Shown: one piece after another, positions 14,815-19,657 of the stretch
How positions within the stretch are numbered: the first letter of the stretch is position 1
How the letters are laid out: each line of letters starts with the position of its first letter
DNA from: an uncultured Holophagales bacterium
GTDB taxonomy: Bacteria; Acidobacteriota; Thermoanaerobaculia; UBA5066
Reading direction: 5' to 3'
DNA: 19,657 bases
NCBI GenBank assembly: GCA_937927565.1
Contig: CALBDV010000748.1
Span: 1 to 19,657 of the forward strand
Program-made: the position numbers and the translations under genes
The notes under the pieces: model-generated
What the model was told of the DNA's origin: nothing
Seen by the model: the letters and a program-made list of their open reading frames with translations, nothing else
The model's database searches: none

Positions 14815-15729
14815 TCAGCCGCTCTCGGACGAACCACGGAGCGCTGCGAAGACGCGCGACGCCGGTGGTCGGCCCGTCGTCTCGGCAAGCACCCGTGACG
14901 CCCCGGCGACCCTGGACAGGTCGACCCCGGTCTCGAACCCCATCCCGTGGAGGAGGTAGAGCAGGTCTTCGGTCGCGAGGTTTCCCGCCGCTCCCGGAGC
15001 GTAGGGGCAGCCCCCGAGCCCGCCCGCGGACGAATCGAAGACGCGAATCCCGTCCCGCAAGCCCTCGACGACGTTCGCGAGGGCGGTGCCGCGCGTGTCG
15101 TGCATGTGCAGGGCGATCCGGTCGACCGGGACTCCCGCGTCCCGGAGGCGGCCGACGACGTCGGCGACCTGCGTCGGAACGGCGACGCCGATGGTGTCGC
15201 CCAGAGAGACCTCCCCGCAACCGGCCTCGAAGAGCCGTAACGCGACGGCCGCGGCCTTTGCGGGGTCGACGCGCCCCTCGTACGGGCAGCCGAAGACGGT
15301 CGACACGTAGCCCCGGACGCGGAGGCCCTCTGCGTTCGCCCGGAGCAGGACCGGCGCGAAGCGGCCGAACGACTCCTCCACCGTGGCATTCGTGTTCCTC
15401 AGGTTGAAGGTGTCCGTCGCGGCGGTGAAGAGGGAGATTTCCCGGGCTCCTGCCGCGAGAGCCCTCGCAAGCCCCTTTTCGTTCGGGACGAGGACCGGAT
15501 ACCGCACGCCGGGCTTCTTTCTCACGCGCGAGAAGACGTCCGCCGAGTCGGCGAGCTGCGGAATCGCCCGCGGTGAAACGAACGCGGTCGTCTCGACGAC
15601 GGGCAGGCCGGCGTCCGCGAGCGCCTCGACGAATGCGATCTTCACGACGGTCGGGACGAATCCCCGTTCGTTCTGGAGGCCGTCCCGCGGCCCCACTTCG
15701 ACGACGGTGACCCGCCCCGACCCGGTCAC
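14815..15729 (-). CDS. mvaB: Hydroxymethylglutaryl-CoA lyase
   Basis: A 304-residue HMG-CoA lyase that splits HMG-CoA into acetyl-CoA and acetoacetate, the last step of leucine breakdown. Motifs: GPRDGLQNE (13-21) with catalytic Arg and metal-binding Asp, SPRAIPQLAD (52-61), YVSTVFGCPYEG (141-152), GDTIGVAVP (177-185), the metal-binding HMHDTRG with H208 and H210, and the catalytic loop GGLGGCPYAPGAAGN with C241. The length matches characterised bacterial enzymes (about 300). The usual SASESFS-type loop is replaced by TAATDTFNLRN, a modest variant. Start is GTG at 15729, overlapping the carrier-protein stop by 4 nt, with GGAG five nt upstream. It is the last gene of the leucine operon (liuE in Pseudomonas naming). 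Confidence 0.95.
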   Translation of the reverse strand: MTGSGRVTVVEVGPRDGLQNERGFVPTVVKIAFVEALADAGLPVVETTAFVSPRAIPQLADSADVFSRVRKKPGVRYPVLVPNEKGLARALAAGAREISLFTAATDTFNLRNTNATVEESFGRFAPVLLRANAEGLRVRGYVSTVFGCPYEGRVDPAKAAAVALRLFEAGCGEVSLGDTIGVAVPTQVADVVGRLRDAGVPVDRIALHMHDTRGTALANVVEGLRDGIRVFDSSAGGLGGCPYAPGAAGNLATEDLLYLLHGMGFETGVDLSRVAGASRVLAETTGRPPASRVFAALRGSSESG

Positions 15730-16112
15730 TCGATCTCCGCGAGCGGGTCGCCCATGTCGACCCTCTCCCCCACGGCCCGGAAGAGCTTCACGAGGCGCCC
15801 CGGTCGCGGGCTCCGGATCTCGTGCTCCATCTTCATCGCGGAGAGGACGAGGAGCGGCGTCCCCTTCTCGACGGCCTGCCCTTCCTCGGCGAGGACGCGC
15901 GCGACGACGCCCGGCATCGGAGCGCGCAGGTCGTGCTCCTCCTCCTCGCGCGCGCCCGGCCTCTCGACGAGACGCGCGAGACGCCACGTTTCGCCGCGGA
16001 ACCAGACCCAGGTCGTCAGGCCGTCCCGCACGGCCCGCGCGCCGCGGGGAATCTCGCCCCGTTCGGCCGTGATCTCGTGGACGGTCCCCGTCGCGAGGTT
16101 CTTCACCCTCAT
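15726..16112 (-). CDS. Biotin-carrier (biotinyl/lipoyl-attachment) protein of an acyl-CoA carboxylase, separate subunit
   Basis: A 128-residue protein whose second half (62-128) is a biotinyl domain: APMPGVVARVL, then LSAMKMEHEIRSPRPG with biotinyl-Lys94 in the A-M-K-M motif, then VGERVDMGDPLAEI. The first half (1-50), with TTWVWFRGETWRLARL, resembles a strand of the BT domain that joins carboxylase and carrier in fused methylcrotonyl-CoA carboxylase alpha chains. Hence it looks like the C-terminal third of that alpha chain encoded as its own gene. The ATG overlaps the biotin carboxylase stop by 4 nt (ATGA); the nearest purine-rich site (GGGAGGGG) is about 17 nt away, so coupling is likely needed. 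BirA at 9114-9908 should biotinylate it. Confidence 0.92.
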   Translation of the reverse strand: MRVKNLATGTVHEITAERGEIPRGARAVRDGLTTWVWFRGETWRLARLVERPGAREEEEHDLRAPMPGVVARVLAEEGQAVEKGTPLLVLSAMKMEHEIRSPRPGRLVKLFRAVGERVDMGDPLAEIE

Positions 16113-17578
16113 GCGAGCACCCGGAAAGCCCCTCCCGAAAAGGGGTCTGGAAAAGCCGCATGCGCGGCCGCGACGACCCTGCCGTCTCCCGCGGAGTGGA
16201 CACCCGCGACCGCCGCGAGGACTTCGGGTGGCGGTTCCGGCGAGGCAGGGACCTCGAGGCGGGACAGGAGCGACGTGTCGAGGTCGCCACGGACGAACTC
16301 GGGTGTCTCTAGCAGGCGCCGGAGCCAGGAGACGTTCGTCGCCACCCCGAGGACGACGGTCCGCCCGAGGGCGTCGACGAGTCGTCGCCGCGCCTCTTCG
16401 CGCGTGCGGCCCCTCGCCACGATCTTCGCGAGCATCGGGTCGTAGTGGACGGAGATCTCGCTCCCCGCCTCGATTCCCGAGTCGACCCTCACGCCGGGAC
16501 CTCCGGGCTCCTCGTAGGCGAGGACCGTCCCGATCTGGGGAAGGAAACCGTTCTCGGGATCCTCCGCGTAGAGCCGCGCCTCGATCGCGTGCGCGACGGG
16601 TGCCGAAGGCAGGTCGTCGGGAAGGGGCTGGCCCGCGGCGACCGCGAGCTGGAGCGTGACGAGGTCGAGCCCCCACGCCTCCTCCGTGACCGGATGCTCC
16701 ACCTGGAGCCGCGTGTTCATCTCGAGGAAGAAGAACGAGCCGTCGGCGTCGAGGAGGAACTCCACCGTCCCGGCGTTGACGTAGCCGACCGCTTTCGCCG
16801 CCGCCACGGCGGCTTCGCTCATCCGCGCGCGGAGATCCGGCGTGACGACCGGCGAAGGGCTCTCCTCGACGACCTTCTGGTGACGTCGCTGGAGCGAGCA
16901 TTCCCGCTCGCCCAGCGCGACGACGCGCCCGTGGACGTCACCGAAAACCTGGATCTCGATGTGCCTCGGGTGCTCGAGGTAACGCTCGGCGTAGAGAGTC
17001 GGGTCGCCGAAGGCGGCCTCCGCCTCGCGCCGGCACGACTCGATCGCCGCCGCGAGCTCCGATTCCGACCGGACGATGCGCATCCCCTTGCCCCCGCCGC
17101 CGGCCGAGGCCTTGATGACGACGGGGAGCCCGATCGTGGCGAGGTGCTCGGGCGAGAGGTCGTGCGAGCCGGGAACGACCGGGACGCCCGCTGCCTTCAT
17201 CCGCTCCCTCGAAGGGACCTTCAGCCCCATCGCTTCCATCGCGGCGGGAGGAGGCCCGATCCAGACGAGTCCGGCGTCGAGGACGGCTCGGGCGAACGCG
17301 CCGTTCTCGGAGAGGAACCCGAAGCCGGGATGGACGGCGTCGGCCCCCGTGGCGCGCGCGGCATCGAGGATCTTCCCGGCGACGAGGTACGACTCCCGGG
17401 CCGGCGCCGGCCCGAGGACGACGAGCTCGTCCGCGAGGCGCGCGTGCCGCGCGCCGACGTCGGCCTCCGACGCGACGGCGACCGTCGCGAGTCCCTGCGA
17501 CCGGCAGGCCGTGAGGAGGCGGACGGCGATCTCGCCCCGGTTCGCGACGAGGACCTTACGGAACGGGCGCGCGCTCAC
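16109..17578 (-). CDS. Biotin carboxylase subunit of acyl-CoA (probably methylcrotonyl-CoA) carboxylase
   Basis: A 489-residue ATP-grasp biotin carboxylase that carboxylates the biotin of the carrier protein with ATP and bicarbonate. Motifs: VLVANRGEIAVR (9-20), HPGFGFLSENG (83-93), the ATP loop SAGGGGKGM (158-166), CSLQRRHQKVVEE (227-239) and EMNTRLQVEHPVTE (286-299). It is longer than AccC (about 450): the extra tail (about 450-489) ends in FPDPFSGGAFRVLA, like the start of the BT linker of methylcrotonyl-CoA carboxylase alpha. Context with the beta subunit, hydratase and lyase makes it the leucine-pathway enzyme (liuD-like N-terminal part), though propionyl- or acetyl-CoA carboxylase use is possible. 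GTG start at 17578 inside the previous stop, GGAG six nt upstream. Confidence 0.94.
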   Translation of the reverse strand: MSARPFRKVLVANRGEIAVRLLTACRSQGLATVAVASEADVGARHARLADELVVLGPAPARESYLVAGKILDAARATGADAVHPGFGFLSENGAFARAVLDAGLVWIGPPPAAMEAMGLKVPSRERMKAAGVPVVPGSHDLSPEHLATIGLPVVIKASAGGGGKGMRIVRSESELAAAIESCRREAEAAFGDPTLYAERYLEHPRHIEIQVFGDVHGRVVALGERECSLQRRHQKVVEESPSPVVTPDLRARMSEAAVAAAKAVGYVNAGTVEFLLDADGSFFFLEMNTRLQVEHPVTEEAWGLDLVTLQLAVAAGQPLPDDLPSAPVAHAIEARLYAEDPENGFLPQIGTVLAYEEPGGPGVRVDSGIEAGSEISVHYDPMLAKIVARGRTREEARRRLVDALGRTVVLGVATNVSWLRRLLETPEFVRGDLDTSLLSRLEVPASPEPPPEVLAAVAGVHSAGDGRVVAAAHAAFPDPFSGGAFRVLA

Positions 17579-18369
17579 GACGCGCTCCGCTCGGTCCAGG
17601 ACGGACTGCGGCGCTCCAGGAACGCCCGCATCCCCTCCTGTCCTTCCGCCGAGGCGCGGCGCGTCGCGATGACGCCCGCCGCCTCCTCGAGCGCCTCGTC
17701 GAGGCGCAGGCTCCCCATCCGCCGCGCGAGGTCCTTCGAGACGGCCAGCGCCTCGGGCCCGCCGAGGAGGAGGCCGTCGACGACACGATCGACCTCGGCG
17801 TCGAGCGCCGCTTCCGGCACGACCGCGTGGACGAGGCCGGCGCGGAGCGCCTCCGCCGCGGAGAACCTTTCCCCCGTCAGGAACCAGCGCCGGGCGTGCG
17901 ATTCGCCGATCTTCCGGACGACGAACGGCGAGATGACGGCCGGCACGATCCCGAGCCGAACCTCCGTCGTCCCGAGAAGGGCGTCTTCGGCCGCGACGGC
18001 GACGTCGCAGACGGCAACGAGGCCGGCTCCGCCACCCAGCGCGGCCCCCTGGACGCGGGCGACGACGGGCTTCGGACAGTCGTCGATGCAGCGGAACATC
18101 TCCGCGAGGGCGGCGGCGTCCCGCCGGTTCTCCTCGGGCCCGTACGAGACCATCCGCTTCATCCAGGAGAGGTCGGCACCGGCGCAGAAGGCCTTCCCTT
18201 CCCCCGCCAGGACGATGGCCCGGGCGGAGTCGTCGCCGGCCAGCGTGGCGAACGTCTCGGTCAGCCTCGCGATCAGGACGTCGTCGAAGGCGTTCCTCAG
18301 GTCGGGCCGGTCGAGGACGACGCGCACGACGCCCGGCCGCGGCCTCTCGATCCGGAGCGGGGACGTCAC
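17575..18369 (-). CDS. liuC: Methylglutaconyl-CoA hydratase (enoyl-CoA hydratase/isomerase family)
   Basis: A 264-residue crotonase-fold enzyme. CAGADLSWMKRM (62-73) and ALGGGAGL (110-117) form the oxyanion hole; the ADLSWMKRM wording and TEVRLGIVPAVISPFV (135-150) are characteristic of the AUH/LiuC subgroup, which hydrates 3-methylglutaconyl-CoA to HMG-CoA. Length is normal (about 260). Its place between carboxylase and HMG-CoA lyase genes fits that step directly. Start is GTG at 18369 with GAGGTG about five nt upstream, overlapping the stop of the WHy-like gene by 4 nt. A general enoyl-CoA hydratase is the alternative, but the subgroup motifs and context argue against it. Confidence 0.93.
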   Translation of the reverse strand: MTSPLRIERPRPGVVRVVLDRPDLRNAFDDVLIARLTETFATLAGDDSARAIVLAGEGKAFCAGADLSWMKRMVSYGPEENRRDAAALAEMFRCIDDCPKPVVARVQGAALGGGAGLVAVCDVAVAAEDALLGTTEVRLGIVPAVISPFVVRKIGESHARRWFLTGERFSAAEALRAGLVHAVVPEAALDAEVDRVVDGLLLGGPEALAVSKDLARRMGSLRLDEALEEAAGVIATRRASAEGQEGMRAFLERRSPSWTERSAS

Positions 18370-19214
18370 TTCAGCACCTCGATCGTCCCCGAGCCCTCGA
18401 GCGGGATCTTCACGTCGCCCGTCCCGAGCTTGACGACGAGCTGCCCGGTCAGGCGGCCCGAGAGCTTCCCGCCGGACACCACCGCCTTCCCCGCAGCCGC
18501 GATCGCCGCGGCGTTGCCGACGGTGAGCGGCAGGACGATCTCGTTCTCGCGTCCCGGGCGGACGAGGAGGCCCTGCCGGCTGCCCCGGGCGACCTCGCGG
18601 TCGTCGGACGACAGCTCGTACCGGACGCTGCGCAGCGCCACGTCGAAGCGGAACGGGTTGAAGACCGCGATCCGCGCCTCTCCCTTCGACTCCGCGAGAC
18701 CGATACCCGAGAGGCGGGCGCCGGCGAAACGGACGAACGACTGCGCGAGGTCGCGGCCGGCGACGAGATCGGCGGTCCCAGGGCGGAGCGCCCCTGCGGC
18801 ATCGACCGTCACCGCGGTCCCCGCCTCGCCCGAAAGCGTCCCCTTGAGCGTGACCGGAACGGCGGTGGCGCTTCCGCGGTCGAGGAGCCCCTTCGGCAGG
18901 GAGGCCAGCTCGAGGTCGACGAGGAACGTGGCGTCCCACCCGGACCCGGAGCGCTGCACGGCGACCTTGACGGGGCCCTTCAGCGCCACGGGGACACCCC
19001 AGACCGTCGCCTCCCCGCGGAACGTCTGACTCGCGCCCCGGGCCGCGGCCGTCAGGCTCGCCCTCACGAAGAGAAACGCCTTCTGCCGGGTCAGCGAGGT
19101 GACCTCGACCGCGCGGATCGTTCCCTTCCGGGGCGCCGCGGCCGCGGGCAGGGCGAGAACGAGCAGGACGACGGAGAGGGCCAGCGTGGAGATTCGCCTC
19201 ACGTTGCGCCTCAC
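18366..19214 (-). CDS. Exported LEA14/WHy-domain-like protein encoded inside the leucine operon
   Basis: About 282 residues with a signal peptide: basic start MRRNVRRIS, hydrophobic core about 9-22, and an A-A-A-type cleavage site near residue 27. The mature part looks like two related beta-rich halves. The second (about 168-282) contains AVFNPFRFDVALRSVRYEL, then REVARG and LLVRPGRENEIVLPL, the layout of a WHy/LEA14 domain (Asn-Pro motif, then a strand pair, then a regularising strand); it ends in VKIPLEGSGTIEVL. The first half (about 31-145) ends similarly in VPVTLKGTLSG. Family members are linked to desiccation or envelope stress, but bacterial roles are mostly unknown. The GTG at 19214 overlaps the upstream stop by 4 nt; a second GTG at 19202 has a better Shine-Dalgarno (GAGG) and would remove only four residues. 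It lies between two enzyme genes with no obvious metabolic link. Confidence 0.8.
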   Translation of the reverse strand: MRRNVRRISTLALSVVLLVLALPAAAAPRKGTIRAVEVTSLTRQKAFLFVRASLTAAARGASQTFRGEATVWGVPVALKGPVKVAVQRSGSGWDATFLVDLELASLPKGLLDRGSATAVPVTLKGTLSGEAGTAVTVDAAGALRPGTADLVAGRDLAQSFVRFAGARLSGIGLAESKGEARIAVFNPFRFDVALRSVRYELSSDDREVARGSRQGLLVRPGRENEIVLPLTVGNAAAIAAAGKAVVSGGKLSGRLTGQLVVKLGTGDVKIPLEGSGTIEVLK

Positions 19215-19657
19215 ATCCGGAAGACGCCGAAGGGCGTCGCGGGAATCGGTGCGTTGTGGCAGGCCGAGAGGGCGAGGGCCAGCACGGTCCGCGTCTCTGC
19301 CGGGTCGAGAACACCGTCGTCCCAGAGACGCGCCGTGGCGTAGTACGGGCTCCCTTCGGCCTCGTACTTCTCGAGCGTCGGTCGCCGGAACGCGGCGTCC
19401 TCCTCCGGGCTCATGGGCGGCTGTCCCTGGCGCTCGCGCTGGTCGTTCTTCACCGTCGCCAGGACGCCGGCCGCCTGCTCGCCACCCATGACGCTGATCC
19501 GCGCGTTCGGCCAGCTGAAGAGGAAGCGGGGCTGGTAGGCGCGGCCGCACATGCCGTAGTTCCCCGCGCCGAACGAGCCGCCCACGAGGAGCGTCAGCTT
19601 CGGGACGGCGGCGTTCGCGACGGCGTGGACCATCTTCGCCCCGTCCTTGGCGATGCC
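19211..19657 (-). CDS. liuB: Methylcrotonyl-CoA carboxylase beta (carboxyltransferase) subunit, C-terminal part, cut by the window edge
   Basis: The final 148 residues of a carboxyltransferase; the frame is open to the window edge, so the start lies outside. It reads GIAKDGAKMVHAVANA, then LLVGGSFGAGNYGMCGRAY, FLFSWPNARISVMGGEQAA, and ends near RLWDDGVLDPAETRTVLALALSACHN..FGVFRM. The GNYGMCGRAY and SWPNARISVMGGEQAAGVL motifs are typical of the methylcrotonyl-CoA carboxylase beta chain, which passes CO2 from carboxybiotin to 3-methylcrotonyl-CoA. With the split alpha chain downstream it should form the active carboxylase. Its TGA overlaps the first GTG of the WHy-like gene. Confidence 0.93.
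   Translation of the reverse strand, partial: GIAKDGAKMVHAVANAAVPKLTLLVGGSFGAGNYGMCGRAYQPRFLFSWPNARISVMGGEQAAGVLATVKNDQRERQGQPPMSPEEDAAFRRPTLEKYEAEGSPYYATARLWDDGVLDPAETRTVLALALSACHNAPIPATPFGVFRM

Noticed and set aside
1..19657. CRISPR arrays, tRNA or rRNA genes, insertion sequences, prophage or defence genes
   Set aside because: No regularly spaced repeats apart from the proline-run coding repeat, no cloverleaf or rRNA sequence, and no transposase, integrase or known defence motif in any convincing reading frame. Base composition and gene density look even along the window.

Overview
This is a GC-rich, very compact bacterial window in which all 17 complete genes and one partial gene lie on the minus strand, so transcription runs from high to low coordinates. 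Gene content (Hfq, ComEC, type III pantothenate kinase, a receiver protein with a proline-rich linker, envelope lipoprotein, leucine catabolism) suggests a Gram-negative, probably free-living, aerobic or facultative bacterium. By eye the style resembles Acidobacteriota or another deltaproteobacteria-like lineage; that is an inference and no rRNA gene is present to test it. No tRNA, rRNA, CRISPR array, insertion sequence or prophage gene was seen.

Right part (19657 to 14815): the end of a leucine-degradation operon. In transcription order it holds the C-terminal part of methylcrotonyl-CoA carboxylase beta subunit, an exported LEA14/WHy-like protein, methylglutaconyl-CoA hydratase, a biotin carboxylase, a separate small biotin-carrier protein, and HMG-CoA lyase. 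Together the recognised enzymes take 3-methylcrotonyl-CoA to acetyl-CoA plus acetoacetate. Every junction can be read as a 4-nt start/stop overlap. The alpha subunit of the carboxylase, normally one protein, is split in two.

Middle (14814 to 12632): a single gene for a large receiver-domain protein with an intact phosphorylation site, a long Pro/Glu-rich repetitive linker and a compact C-terminal helical module. It has its own sigma70-type promoter, overlapped by an inverted repeat and followed by a 16-bp perfect palindrome just before the ribosome binding site.

Left part (12583 to 52): a probable long housekeeping operon: valS, birA, coaX, an unassigned 242-residue protein, an RlmD/TrmA-type RNA methyltransferase, comEC, miaA, hfq, a TPR lipoprotein with an SLH-like C-terminus, a CRP/FNR regulator and a PgsA-type phosphatidyltransferase. 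Gaps are 21 nt or less and many genes overlap. BirA here plausibly biotinylates the carrier protein of the leucine operon; MiaA and Hfq sit in the order known from many bacteria.

Two window-wide regularities stand out: every one of the 18 genes ends in TGA, and all seven GTG-initiated genes start inside the stop codon of the gene before them. I did not find an obviously new defence or mobile system; the best candidates for undescribed biology are the receiver/proline-rich protein with its palindrome-rich promoter, the WHy protein built into the leucine operon, the split carboxylase, and the lipoprotein with SLH-like repeats.
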